From JBFWQM01 sp050249455 (GTDB lineage Bacteria; Pseudomonadota; Alphaproteobacteria; MPNO01; VGEU01): a stretch of DNA of 28,951 nt. The first letter of the stretch is position 1. The number at the start of each line of letters is the position of its first letter. Where the stretch lies: positions 1 to 28,951 of the forward strand of contig JBFWQM010000038.1 in NCBI GenBank assembly GCA_050249455.1. Reading direction: 5' to 3'. The notes below the pieces were generated by a model. It ran no database searches and was not told the origin of the DNA. It saw nothing but the letters and a program-made list of their open reading frames with translations. This document shows positions 18,814 to 27,085 of the stretch, in pieces. Position numbers and translations under genes: made by a program.

Positions 18814-19844
18814 GGACGGTACGCCGCTTCCTCGGCGCCGGCGCCCTCCTCGGCGCGCGCCTCGGCGATCGCGTCCAGGAGCGCGCGCAGCACCGCCTCG
18901 ACGCCGCGCCCCGTCGCGCCCGACACCGCCATCACCGGGCCGTCGGCGGCGTCCTCCAGCGCGGCGGTCTTCTCGGCGAGCTCCTCGGGCGTCAGGGCGT
19001 CGATCTTGTTGAGCGCGAGGACGATGGGCTTGTCCTCCAGCCCCTGGCCGTAGGCCTCCAGCTCGCCGCACACGGTTTCCCATGCGCCGACGACGTCCTC
19101 CTGGGTGCCGTCGACCAGGTGCAGCAGCACGCGGCAGCGCTCGACGTGGCCGAGGAAGCGGTCGCCCAGCCCGGCGCCCTCGTGCGCGCCCTCGATCAAG
19201 CCGGGGATGTCGGCCAGCACGAACTCCTCCTCGCCAAGCCGCACGACGCCGAGCCCGGGCGACAGCGTGGTGAACGGGTAGTCGGCGATCTTCGGCCGCG
19301 CCCGCGTGCAGGCGGCGAGGAAGGTGGACTTGCCCGCGTTGGGCAGGCCGACCAGCCCGGCGTCGGCGATCAGCTTGAGGCGCAGCCAGACCACCATCTC
19401 CTCGGTCGGCTCGCCGTCCTCGGTGCGTCGCGGCGCGCGGTTGGTGGACGACTTGAACCGGGCGTTGCCGCGGCCGCCGCGCCCGCCCGGCGCCAGCACC
19501 ACGCGCTCGCCGACATGGGTCAGGTCGGCGAGCAGGGTCTCGTTGTCCTCGGCGAAGATCTGCGTGCCGACCGGCACGCGCAGCAGCACGTCCTTGCCGT
19601 CGGCGCCGGTACGGTTTGCGCCTTCGCCGGGGCGGCCGTTGCCGGCGCGGAAATGCTGTTGGAAACGGAAGTCGATCAGGGTGTTGAGGCCGTCCACCGC
19701 CTCGGCGACCACGTCGCCGCCGCGGCCGCCGTCGCCGCCGTCGGGGCCGCCGAACTCGATGAACTTCTCGCGCCGGAACGACAGGCAGCCGTGCCCGCCG
19801 TTGCCCGGCTTCACGTAGACTTTGGTCTGGTCGAGGAATTTCAT
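18810..19844 (-). CDS. obgE: Obg-type GTPase (CgtA), ribosome assembly and stress
   Basis: An essential GTPase tied to late 50S assembly and the stringent response. The 344-residue protein has the Gly-rich Obg fold (KPGNGGHGCLSFRREKF, GGPDGGDGGRGGDV) in residues 1-158, then the G domain: GLPNAGKST (166-174), DIPG (211-214), NKID (278-281). The short C-terminus is acidic and Ala-rich, as in many alphaproteobacteria. The ATG at 19844 has no visible ribosome binding site; the upstream gap to rpmA holds two overlapping strong inverted repeats, so its expression relative to rpmA may be set there (inference). Confidence 0.97.
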   Translation of the reverse strand: MKFLDQTKVYVKPGNGGHGCLSFRREKFIEFGGPDGGDGGRGGDVVAEAVDGLNTLIDFRFQQHFRAGNGRPGEGANRTGADGKDVLLRVPVGTQIFAEDNETLLADLTHVGERVVLAPGGRGGRGNARFKSSTNRAPRRTEDGEPTEEMVVWLRLKLIADAGLVGLPNAGKSTFLAACTRARPKIADYPFTTLSPGLGVVRLGEEEFVLADIPGLIEGAHEGAGLGDRFLGHVERCRVLLHLVDGTQEDVVGAWETVCGELEAYGQGLEDKPIVLALNKIDALTPEELAEKTAALEDAADGPVMAVSGATGRGVEAVLRALLDAIAEARAEEGAGAEEAAYRP

Positions 19845-19871
19845 GGCGGTGGATCGGTCAAGGGGTCGGCG

Positions 19872-19918
19872 GGCGAGGCCGCGCCGATCCCGCGCGGCCT
19901 CGCCAAAGGGATCGGCGC
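19872..19918 (-). terminator. Two overlapping perfect inverted repeats between rpmA and obgE
   Basis: Stem A: a 13-bp perfect repeat, 19872-19884 with 19892-19904, 7-base loop. Stem B: an 11-bp perfect repeat, 19881-19891 with 19908-19918. They share four bases, and one arm of A lies in the loop of B, so in the minus-strand RNA they either compete or form a pseudoknot. No T run follows on the minus strand. It may act as an attenuator, a Rho-assisted terminator or a processing site; the stem-B arm 19908-19918 lies just before the obgE-proximal part and immediately after rpmA. Confidence 0.5.
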
Positions 19919-19925
19919 CGGCGCG

Positions 19926-20183
19926 CTATTCGCCCGGCACCACCGAGATATAGGTACGACCGCCGGCGCCGCGGGTGAACTCCACCCGTCCGTCGGTGGT
20001 GGCGAAGATGGTGTGGTCGCGGCCCAGGCCGGTGTTGCGGCCGGGGTGGAACTTGGTGCCGCGCTGGCGGACCAGGATGTTGCCCGACACGACGGCCTGG
20101 CCGCCGAAGCGCTTCACGCCCAGGCGCTGGCCGGGGCTGTCGCGGCCGTTGCGCGAGCTGCCGCCTGCTTTCTTGTGAGCCAT
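19926..20183 (-). CDS. rpmA: 50S ribosomal protein L27 (bL27)
   Basis: The 85-residue protein has the classic MAHKKAGGSSRNGRDS N-terminus that reaches the peptidyl transferase centre, then GQRLGVKRFGG, VRQRGTKFHPG and TIFATTDGRVEF. Its ATG at 20183 follows the rplU stop by 18 bases with AGGAG about 8 bases upstream. No N-terminal extension of the Firmicute cleavable kind is present. Confidence 0.98.
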   Translation of the reverse strand: MAHKKAGGSSRNGRDSPGQRLGVKRFGGQAVVSGNILVRQRGTKFHPGRNTGLGRDHTIFATTDGRVEFTRGAGGRTYISVVPGE

Positions 20184-20201
20184 CTCATCAACTCCTGAGC
20201 G

Positions 20202-20516
20202 TCAGCCGACGATGCCGGTGATGCGGACCACCGTCTGATCCTGGCGATGGCCCCGGCGGCGCCGGTAGTTCTTGCGTCGCTTCTTCTTGAAAACGATGAT
20301 CTTTTCGCCGCGGCTCTGGGCCAGCACGGTGCCCTTCACCTCGGCGCCGTCGACCAGCGGCAGGCCAAGCTTGACCGCGCCGTCGTCGCCGCCGACCGCC
20401 AGCACCTCGCCGAACGCCACCTCCGCTCCTTCTTCGACAGGAAGCTTCTCGATGACGATCACATCGTTCTGGGCGACGCGGTACTGCTTGCCGCCCGTCT
20501 TGATCACAGCGAACAT
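20202..20516 (-). CDS. rplU: 50S ribosomal protein L21 (bL21)
   Basis: The 104-residue protein starts MFAVIKTGGKQYRV and has the conserved KRRKNYRRRRGHRQ basic segment that binds 23S rRNA, ending in VRITGIVG. The ATG at 20516 is chosen because it matches the family N-terminus; the frame remains open for another 16 codons upstream but that part is leader. Only a weak ribosome binding site is seen (CGAG two bases before the ATG). It leads rplU-rpmA, with obgE beyond. Confidence 0.98.
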   Translation of the reverse strand: MFAVIKTGGKQYRVAQNDVIVIEKLPVEEGAEVAFGEVLAVGGDDGAVKLGLPLVDGAEVKGTVLAQSRGEKIIVFKKKRRKNYRRRRGHRQDQTVVRITGIVG

Positions 20517-20532
20517 GGCTCGATCCGAGGTT

Positions 20533-20575
20533 TGCCGGGCGCAACGAACCATGCCCGGAGGCAACCGGCCGTTGC
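20533..20575 (-). promoter_or_regulatory. Structured leader of rplU, possible L21 autoregulatory element
   Basis: Two perfect hairpins lie in the rplU 5' leader: CCGGGC/GCCCGG (20535-20540 and 20553-20558, 12-base loop) and GCAAC/GTTGC (20561-20565 and 20571-20575, 5-base loop). Ribosomal-protein leaders often bind their own product; whether this one does is inference. Confidence 0.35.
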
Positions 20576-20589
20576 GGGGAAGAGCGTCG

Positions 20590-20617
20590 TATATATCCCG
20601 GCCCGCGGGCGTGTCAA
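20590..20617 (-). promoter_or_regulatory. Strong sigma-70 promoter of rplU-rpmA
   Basis: On the minus strand a perfect TTGACA (20617-20612), a 16-base spacer and TATATA (20595-20590) lie 75-100 bases before the rplU ATG. It is the best consensus promoter in the window, fitting a highly expressed ribosomal operon. Confidence 0.75.
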
Positions 20618-20681
20618 CCGCGATGGGCGCAGCAGGCGACCGGGGAACCGGATAACGCCTTGTTTACCACGACGGACCACC

Positions 20682-22838
20682 ATGCCTGGTCGCCGAACGG
20701 CCGGAGAGTCGGCCAGGGCGCGGCCGAGAGAGGTCCCGATCGCGGTGTCCAGCCCCGAGCACCCCCCGCCCGGGCGTCGCGGCGGCGGCGCTGCCGTTGC
20801 CGGCGGCCGTCGGCTCAGCCGCGCCATCCAGGCCGGCGTCGCCGTGCTGATCCTGGCGATGTGGGGCCTGCTCGCGCTGTCGGCGCAGCAGCAGTTCGTC
20901 CTGGCCCGCGAGAAGGCGGCGTCGAACACCGCCACCCTGGCCAAGCTGGTGGAGGCGTGGGCGCTGTCCACGCTGGAGCGCATCAACTACCTCGCCGCGG
21001 GCGTCGAGGCCGCAGCGGCGGTCGGCCTCTCCGCCGAAGAGCTCAACATCCTCCTGGCGCGCCAGGACGAGGCGGACCCGGCGCTGTTCCACGTCATCGA
21101 CGTGCTCGATCGCGACGGCGAGCGCATCGCCTCCTCCGAGCCCGACACCCCGGTCAAGGGCGCGCGCAACTTCGACACCGACCAGGCGGTGCTCACGCCG
21201 TCGCAGATCGGCCTGCCGCGCCGCGTCGGCGGCGGCGTGCTGATCCCGATCCTGCGGCCGCTGTTCGACAACACCGGCCAGCCGATCGGCGCTGTGGTGG
21301 CCGAGATCGACCCCGACTATTTCGCCGGCTTCTCGGCCGACCTCGGCCTGCCGCGCGGCACCGCGGTGGTGCTGATGCGCGCCGACGGCCCGCTGCTGGC
21401 GCGCAACATCGACGCCCTCGGCCTGGTCGGCCGCAGCTATCCCGAAAGCCCGCTGTGGGAGGCGCTGGCGCAGGGCCCGAGCGGCGGCTTCGAGGCCGTC
21501 GACACCGACGGCACGCGGCGCATCGTCTCCTACCGCACCAACCCGGCCTTCCCGCTGATCGTCTCCATCGGCTTCGCCGCCGAGCAGGTGTTCGCCGAGG
21601 CGTGGCGGCGGGCCTACACGAACCTCGCCATCGGTGCGGCGCTGTCGCTGGGCCTGGTGCTGGCGACGTGGCTCCTGGTGACGACGCTGCGCCGCCGCGC
21701 CGATGCCGAGCGCGCCGCGCTGGTCGCTGACGCGGCCGTGCGGTCAGTGGCCTCGGGCGTCGCGGTGGTGGAGGCCGCAGGCGGCTGCCAGGTCGTGCTG
21801 GCGAACCCGGCCTTCTGCCAGCTTTTCGCCGGCAGCGTCGCCGACGCGATGGGGCAACCGCTCGGCGCCCTGGCCGGGCCCGCCGTCCTTGCGCTGGTGG
21901 AGGCGGTGGGCGAAGCGGACGGCGGCACGCCCGAGACGATGCGCGAGATCCGGCTCGATCGCCCGGGCAGCCGCGTCGATTGGATCGAAGTGCGCGTCGC
22001 GCCGATCCGCGACCGGTTCGGCGCGGTCCGTCACGCTGCCGTCATCGCCACCGACATCAGCGCGCGCAAGGAGGCCGAGGACGAGCTTGTCCGCGCCAAG
22101 GAGCAGGCGGAAGGCGCAAGCCGGGCCAAGTCGGAATTCCTTGCCAACATGAGCCACGAGCTGCGCACCCCGCTCAACGCCGTGATCGGCTTCGCCGACG
22201 TGATCGCGGGCGAGATGTTCGGTCCCGTCGGCACCGAACGCTACCGCGAGTACGCCAAGCTGATCCGCATGTCGGGCTCGCACCTCCTGGAGATCATCTC
22301 CGACATCCTCGACCTCGCGAAGATCGAGGCCAACCACGTCATCCTCGACGACAAGCCGGTCGACGTCGCCGGCGTGATGGCGATGTGCGAGACGCTGGTC
22401 AGCAGCCGCGCCGAGCAGGCCGGCGTGGCGGTGCTGCGCCGCTTGCAGCCGGGCCTGCCGTCGCTGCGCGCGGACGAGCTGCGGGTGAAGCAGATCGTGC
22501 TGAACCTGCTCTCCAACGCGGTCAAGTTCAGCCCGCGCGGCGCCGAGGTCGTGGTGTCGGCACGGCTCGGCCGCGACGGCGGCATCGAGATCGAGGTGAA
22601 GGACCACGGCTGCGGCATGAGCGAGGCTGAGCTGCGGCTCGCCCTGCAGCCGTTCCGCCAGGTCAACAGCGCCATCGCCAGGCAGGCGGAAGGCACCGGG
22701 CTCGGCCTGCCGCTGGCGGTGCGGCTGACCATGCTGCACGGCGGCCGGCTCGATATCGAGAGCCGGCCCGGCGTCGGCACCATCGCCTGCGTGCGGTTCC
22801 CGCCGGCGCGCACCCTGGCGGCACGCTCCGCCGCCTGA
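20682..22838 (+). CDS. Membrane sensor histidine kinase with periplasmic sensor and PAS domain (orphan)
   Basis: A 718-residue inner-membrane kinase. Membrane segments at about 49-69 and 314-336 flank a periplasmic sensor of about 240 residues (Cache-like by position; the ligand is unknown). A PAS domain follows (about 350-475, with the PAC-like IRDRFGAVRHAAVIATDIS), then HisKA with phospho-acceptor His492 in MSHELRTPLN, and HATPase_c with NLLSNAVKFS, DHGCGM and GTGLGLPLAV. No receiver domain and no adjacent response regulator are present. The ATG at 20682 has little ribosome binding site; GTG at 20745 with AGAGAGG 11 bases upstream would give 697 residues and keeps every domain. The gene is divergent from rplU and ends 3 bases from the convergent CHRD gene. 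Confidence 0.88.
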   Translation: MPGRRTAGESARARPREVPIAVSSPEHPPPGRRGGGAAVAGGRRLSRAIQAGVAVLILAMWGLLALSAQQQFVLAREKAASNTATLAKLVEAWALSTLERINYLAAGVEAAAAVGLSAEELNILLARQDEADPALFHVIDVLDRDGERIASSEPDTPVKGARNFDTDQAVLTPSQIGLPRRVGGGVLIPILRPLFDNTGQPIGAVVAEIDPDYFAGFSADLGLPRGTAVVLMRADGPLLARNIDALGLVGRSYPESPLWEALAQGPSGGFEAVDTDGTRRIVSYRTNPAFPLIVSIGFAAEQVFAEAWRRAYTNLAIGAALSLGLVLATWLLVTTLRRRADAERAALVADAAVRSVASGVAVVEAAGGCQVVLANPAFCQLFAGSVADAMGQPLGALAGPAVLALVEAVGEADGGTPETMREIRLDRPGSRVDWIEVRVAPIRDRFGAVRHAAVIATDISARKEAEDELVRAKEQAEGASRAKSEFLANMSHELRTPLNAVIGFADVIAGEMFGPVGTERYREYAKLIRMSGSHLLEIISDILDLAKIEANHVILDDKPVDVAGVMAMCETLVSSRAEQAGVAVLRRLQPGLPSLRADELRVKQIVLNLLSNAVKFSPRGAEVVVSARLGRDGGIEIEVKDHGCGMSEAELRLALQPFRQVNSAIARQAEGTGLGLPLAVRLTMLHGGRLDIESRPGVGTIACVRFPPARTLAARSAA

Positions 22839-22841
22839 CCC

Positions 22842-23267
22842 TCAGCGGCGCAGGACCTGGCCGCGCAGCTCGCCCGGCGGGTGTGCGGTGGTGTGCACGT
22901 TGACGTAGGTGCGGCCGGCCAGCAGCGCCTCCGCCTGCTCCGGCGTCAACGCGGCGGCGCCGCGATGCGGACTCGCCTCGCCGGCCTTGGCGACGGGCAC
23001 CATGATCGGGGCGTTCTGGGCCGGCGACGCCGGGCCGTGGAAATGAATGGCGCTCATCGGCGCACTCAGGCCGTCGTACTGGACCACCCAGCGCATCTGC
23101 CGCGTCGTGGTGTCGAATACAACGGACGCGGCGCCCGCTGCCTTGGTCTCCACCGGCGGAATTTCGCCGCCGCCGGAGAGGTTCGCCGTCAACTCGACGG
23201 TCTCCGTCCACGCGGGTGTTGCCATGCAACTCGCAACAACCACCAGGAACGCAAGCCTGCCGTTCAT
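22842..23267 (-). CDS. Secreted CHRD-domain protein
   Basis: A 141-residue exported protein. Residues 1-21 form a signal peptide (MNGRLAFLVVVASCMATPAWT). The rest is one CHRD domain: LTANLSGGGEIPPVETKAAG, MRWVVQYDGLSAPMSAIHFHGPA and the terminal TYVNVHTTAHPPGELRGQVL. The domain was named from chordin; in bacteria its function is not known. The ATG at 23267 is chosen because it begins the signal peptide and follows AAAGGGGGG by about 8 bases; the frame stays open farther upstream without a credible start. It is convergent with the sensor kinase. Confidence 0.85.
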   Translation of the reverse strand: MNGRLAFLVVVASCMATPAWTETVELTANLSGGGEIPPVETKAAGAASVVFDTTTRQMRWVVQYDGLSAPMSAIHFHGPASPAQNAPIMVPVAKAGEASPHRGAAALTPEQAEALLAGRTYVNVHTTAHPPGELRGQVLRR

Positions 23268-23344
23268 GCCGCAGCCCCCCTTTGCGCGGTGTCCTTGCAT
23301 CGGTCGACAGGATAAGTCGCGCCGGTGGTCGTGTCCCATCCAAC

Positions 23345-23373
23345 TTTCGTGATCGGGGCGTGCGTGCTAGCCT
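23345..23373 (+). promoter_or_regulatory. Candidate promoter of the TRAP binding-protein gene
   Basis: TTTCGT (23345-23350), 17-base spacer, TAGCCT (23368-23373), 47 bases before the start codon. It shares the GTGCTAG core and spacing with the atp candidate promoter. Consensus match is weak. Confidence 0.33.
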
Positions 23374-23420
23374 CGCTGCGATCGAGCCGACGCTGAGATC
23401 GGCCGCTGGGAGGATCGGTC

Positions 23421-24413
23421 ATGCGACTTGCGGTAACTGGAATTCTCGCGCTCGCCGGCTGTCTCGCGCTCGGCGCGGCGGCGCAGGCGGCCGAACTGCG
23501 CTACGGCTCGCCGTTCCCCCCCAACCACATCATGCAGAAGCACATGATGGAGCCGTGGGCGAAGGAGATCGAGGCGCAGAGCAAGGGCACGCTCAAGATC
23601 ACCTTCCATCCCGGCGGCGAGCTCGGCAGCGGACCGCAGATGTACAAGCGCGTCGTGGACGGTGTCGCCGACATGGGGATCAGCCTGCAGGGCTTCACCT
23701 CCGACCAGTTCCCGCGCACCATGCTGATCGAGCTGCCCGGACTCGCCAAGGACAACCAGACGGCGGCGCGGATGCTCTACCGCGCCTATGACCTGGTCAA
23801 GCCGGACTACGATCGCACCAGGGTGCTGGCGCTGTGGTCGACCGGCCCCAACACCTTCATGATGCGCAAGGATCCGGTGCGCGGCATCGACGACCTGAAG
23901 GGCAAGCGGCTGCGCACGCCCTCGGCGTTTCTCGGCGACATCATCAAGGCGACCGGCGCCAGCCCGGTGTCGATGCCGATCAACGACCTTTATCATGCGC
24001 TGCAGACCGGTGTGCTCGACGGCGCCGGCACGGGCGCGAGCGCGCTCGAAGGCTTCAAGCTCGGCGAAGTGCTCAAGTACTACACCGACTACACCGTCGG
24101 GGTCAGCCCGCTGTTCATCGTGATGAACCCGCGCAGCTACGACCGCCTGTCGCCGGAGCATCGCGCGCTGGTCGACAAGACCACCGGGCTCGAGCTCAGC
24201 CTGAAGGGCGCCAAGGTCTACGACGACGAGGCGATCCGCCAGCTCGATGCCGAGATCAAGTCCGGCCGCGGCGAGCTGCACAAGATGTCGGAGGCCGAGC
24301 AGAAGCGGCTCGACGATGCCATCGCGCCGGTCAGCGAGAAGTTCATCGCCGACCGCGAGGCCAAGGGCATCCCGGCGCGCAAGATCGTCGAAACGATGAA
24401 GGGCGGGGCGTGA
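23421..24413 (+). CDS. TRAP transporter substrate-binding protein, DctP family
   Basis: A 330-residue periplasmic binding protein for a tripartite ATP-independent transporter. The signal peptide is residues 1-23 (cut near AQAA-EL). The mature part shows the DctP pattern ELRYGSPFPPNHIMQK, TLKITFHPGGELGSGPQMYKRV, ADMGISLQG, DDLKGKRLRTPSAF and ALQTGVLDGAGTGASAL; the Arg in LKGKRLRTP aligns with the residue that usually holds the ligand carboxylate. GGGAGGAT lies about 6-8 bases before the ATG. Its membrane partners dctQ and dctM are 1.4 kb away on the opposite strand. The neighbouring guanine deaminase hints at a purine-derived or nitrogenous acid ligand (inference). Confidence 0.93.
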   Translation: MRLAVTGILALAGCLALGAAAQAAELRYGSPFPPNHIMQKHMMEPWAKEIEAQSKGTLKITFHPGGELGSGPQMYKRVVDGVADMGISLQGFTSDQFPRTMLIELPGLAKDNQTAARMLYRAYDLVKPDYDRTRVLALWSTGPNTFMMRKDPVRGIDDLKGKRLRTPSAFLGDIIKATGASPVSMPINDLYHALQTGVLDGAGTGASALEGFKLGEVLKYYTDYTVGVSPLFIVMNPRSYDRLSPEHRALVDKTTGLELSLKGAKVYDDEAIRQLDAEIKSGRGELHKMSEAEQKRLDDAIAPVSEKFIADREAKGIPARKIVETMKGGA

Positions 24414-24417
24414 TCCG

Positions 24418-24452
24418 CCCGGCCTGACCGGCGCTATCCGGCGCCGGCCGGG
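24418..24452. terminator. GC hairpin between convergent dctP and guaD
   Basis: CCCGGCC (24418-24424) and GGCCGGG (24446-24452) pair perfectly around a 21-base loop that is itself self-complementary. It spans the 20-base gap and the end of guaD. The plus side continues GTTCG; no long T run. Confidence 0.35.
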
Positions 24453-25771
24453 TTCGCGTACGCCTGCGTCCCCGCGACGTAGGTGGCGCGGACGCAGCGG
24501 TCGTCGCCGAGCGTCATCAGCGCGAACAGCATGTCCTCGATCGACTCGGCGCGCGCCGTGCGCTGGGCGAGGAGCGGCGTCGCGGCGGGGTCGAGGACGA
24601 CGAGGTCGGCCTCGCGGCCCGGCTGCAGCGTGCCGATGAGCGCGTCGAGGCCGAGCGTCCGGGCGCCGCCGAGCGTCGCCAGATAGAGCGCCTCGACGGC
24701 GGTGAGCGTGTCGCCGGCCAGCGCGGCGACCTTGTAGGCGGCGCCCATCGTCGCCAGCAGCGAGAAGCTGGTGCCGGCGCCGATGTCGGTGCCGAGGCCG
24801 ACCTCGACCGGCCGCGCCGGGTCGCGCGCGCGGCGCAGGCCGAACAGGCCGCTGCCCAGGAACATGTTCGAGGTCGGGCAGTGCGCCAGCGCCGCGCCGG
24901 CGGCGTGGCAGCGGCACAGCTCCGCCTCGCTCATGTGGATGCCGTGCGCCAGCACCGACCGGCCGCCGATCAGGCCATGGTGGTCGTAGACGTCGAGGTA
25001 GCCGGCGCGGTCGGGGAACAGCGCGGCGATCCACGCCACCTCGCGCCGGTTCTCGGCGATGTGGGTCTGCATCAGGACGCCGGGATGCTCGCGCAGCAGC
25101 GCGCCGGCGGCATCGAGCTGCGCCGCCGTCGAGGTGCCGGCGAAGCGCGGCGTCACCGCATAAAGCGCGCGGCCGCGCCCGTGCCAGCGCGCGATCAGCG
25201 TCTTCGAGTCGTCGTAGCCGGCCTGCGCGGTGTCGAGCAGCGCCGGCGGAGCGTTGCGGTCCATCAGCACCTTGCCCGCGGCGAGCCGCAGGTTGCGCCG
25301 CGCCGCCGCCTCGAACAGCGCATCGACCGACTGCGGGTAGACGGCGCAGAACACCAGCGCCGTGGTCGTGCCGTTGCGCAGCAGCTCGTCGCAGAACAGC
25401 GCCGCCATCGCGTCGGCCGCCGCACGGTCGGCGAAGGCCTGCTCGGCGACGAAGGTCCGCTTCTCCAGCCAGTCCAGCAGGTCGCCGGCATAGCTGGCGA
25501 TCATGCCGGTCTGCACGTAGTGGACATGGGTGTCGACGAAGCCGGGGCACACCAGGCAGCCGCGCCGGTCGTCCACCCGCGCGCCCGGCGGCAAGGTCGG
25601 CAGCAGCGCCGCGGCCGGACCGGCGGCACGGATGATCCCGTTGTCGCACACCACCAGCCCGTCGGGCACGTGGACGAAGGCATGCGCCGGGTCGGCGCGG
25701 AACGGGTCGTCGCGCAGATAGGCCAGCGCGCCGCGGACGGCGGAAACGGTCGGCGGGACGGGATCGCTCAC
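24434..25771 (-). CDS. guaD: Guanine deaminase (amidohydrolase)
   Basis: Deaminates guanine to xanthine and ammonia. The 445-residue amidohydrolase has metal ligands His82 and His84 in PGFVDTHVHYVQ, a later His in MQTHIAENRREV, another in LAHGIHM, and the Asp in VGLGTDIGAGTSFSLL; HCPTSNMFLGSGLFGLRRA is characteristic of guanine deaminases. Close relatives act on other aminated rings, so substrate is probable rather than certain. The start is GTG at 25771, 9 bases after the dctM stop, with AGGAT about 8 bases upstream. It is the third gene of a dctQ-dctM-guaD operon, an unusual partner for a TRAP transporter. Confidence 0.88.
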   Translation of the reverse strand: MSDPVPPTVSAVRGALAYLRDDPFRADPAHAFVHVPDGLVVCDNGIIRAAGPAAALLPTLPPGARVDDRRGCLVCPGFVDTHVHYVQTGMIASYAGDLLDWLEKRTFVAEQAFADRAAADAMAALFCDELLRNGTTTALVFCAVYPQSVDALFEAAARRNLRLAAGKVLMDRNAPPALLDTAQAGYDDSKTLIARWHGRGRALYAVTPRFAGTSTAAQLDAAGALLREHPGVLMQTHIAENRREVAWIAALFPDRAGYLDVYDHHGLIGGRSVLAHGIHMSEAELCRCHAAGAALAHCPTSNMFLGSGLFGLRRARDPARPVEVGLGTDIGAGTSFSLLATMGAAYKVAALAGDTLTAVEALYLATLGGARTLGLDALIGTLQPGREADLVVLDPAATPLLAQRTARAESIEDMLFALMTLGDDRCVRATYVAGTQAYANPAGAG

Positions 25772-25780
25772 CCGGCGATC

Positions 25781-27085
25781 CTAGCGGACCATCGTGTTCG
25801 GCAGGTAGAGCGCGATGCCGGGGAAGGCGATCAGGATCGCGGTGCACGCCAGCATGGCGATCCAGAACGGCAGGATGCCGGCGAAGATCTGGCCCATCGG
25901 CACGTCGCGCGCGATGCCCTTGACGACGAAGACGTTGACGCCGACCGGCGGGCTGATCAGCCCCATCTCCAGCACGACGACCATGATCACGCCGAACCAG
26001 ATCGGGTCGTAGCCGAGCGACGTGATGATCGGGAACACGATCGGCAGGGTCAGCACCAGCATCGAGAAGCCTTCGAGGAACATTCCCAGGACGATGTAGG
26101 TCGCCAGGATCAGCAGCAGCACCCCGAGCGGGGTCAGCTCGAGCGCGGCGAGGAGCGTGGCCAGCTCGGCCGGGATGCGGGTGACGCCCAGGAACGGCGT
26201 GAACAGGTGGGCGCCGATCAGGATCAGGAACACCAGTGCCGTCGTCTCCATCGTCTGCAGCAGCACCGCCACCGCGGCGTCGCGATTGATCCGCCGCCGC
26301 GCCGCCGCCAAGACCAGCGACAGGAACGCGCCGACCGCCGCCGCCTCGGTCGGGGTGAACGCGCCGAGATAGATGCCGCCGATGGTCAGCACGACGATGC
26401 CGACCATCGGCGCCGCCTGCAGCAGCGCGCGCAGCCGCGCCGCCATCGGCATCGCCGGGCCCGGCGGGCCGTAGTCGGGGCGCAGCCGGGTCACCACGAC
26501 GACGGTCAGCACGAACAAGGCGGTCAGCAGCAGGCCGGGCAGCACGCCGGCCAGGAACAGCCGGCCGATCGACTGCTCGGTCAGGATGGCGTAGATCGCA
26601 AAGCCGGTGCTGGGCGGGATCAGGATGCCGAGCGTGCCGCCGGCCGCGATCACCCCGGTGGCGAGCCGCGGGTCGTAGCGGTAGCGGCGCATCTCCGGCA
26701 GCGCGACCTGGCCCATGGTGATCGCCGCGGCGACCGACGATCCCGACAGCGCCGCGAAGCCGGCGCAGGCGCCGATGGTCGCGGTCGCCAGCCCGCCGCG
26801 GCGGTGCCCGACCCAGGCGTAGACCGCGGCGTAGAGGTCCTGGCCCATCCCCGACAAGGTCGCGAGGTTGCCCATCAGGATGAAGAACGGGATCACGCTG
26901 AGCGGATAGAACGAGGCGATATGGAACGGCTCGCTGCCGACCAGCGCCAGCGCCGCCGGCCAGCTCGTCAGCGCCGCGAACCCCGCCGTGCCGACCAGCG
27001 CCATCGCCAGCCCGATCGGCATGCGCAGCGCAATCAGGGCGAACAGCGCGACCAGGCCGACGATGCCGATCGCGATGGGGGTCAC
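25781..27085 (-). CDS. TRAP transporter large permease, DctM family
   Basis: The 434-residue, roughly 12-helix membrane subunit that carries the transport path. Visible family motifs are RMPIGLAMALVG, YPLSVIPFFILMGNL, GGTLGILIPPSTGFAIYAILTEQSIGRLF, FLEGFSMLVLTLPIVFPI and the conserved LISPPVGVNVFVVKGIA. The start is GTG at 27085, overlapping the dctQ stop as GTGA; translational coupling is likely. Uptake is driven by a sodium or proton gradient in the family. Guanine deaminase follows directly. Confidence 0.95.
   Translation of the reverse strand: MTPIAIGIVGLVALFALIALRMPIGLAMALVGTAGFAALTSWPAALALVGSEPFHIASFYPLSVIPFFILMGNLATLSGMGQDLYAAVYAWVGHRRGGLATATIGACAGFAALSGSSVAAAITMGQVALPEMRRYRYDPRLATGVIAAGGTLGILIPPSTGFAIYAILTEQSIGRLFLAGVLPGLLLTALFVLTVVVVTRLRPDYGPPGPAMPMAARLRALLQAAPMVGIVVLTIGGIYLGAFTPTEAAAVGAFLSLVLAAARRRINRDAAVAVLLQTMETTALVFLILIGAHLFTPFLGVTRIPAELATLLAALELTPLGVLLLILATYIVLGMFLEGFSMLVLTLPIVFPIITSLGYDPIWFGVIMVVVLEMGLISPPVGVNVFVVKGIARDVPMGQIFAGILPFWIAMLACTAILIAFPGIALYLPNTMVR

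Noticed and set aside
20517..20564. Longer rplU start 16 codons upstream
   Set aside because: The added residues do not match L21, whose conserved N-terminus begins at the ATG at 20516; the region holds the leader hairpins.
20247..20681. 5' extension of the sensor-kinase frame across rplU
   Set aside because: It is antisense to rplU and its promoter; the kinase's domains all lie after 20745.
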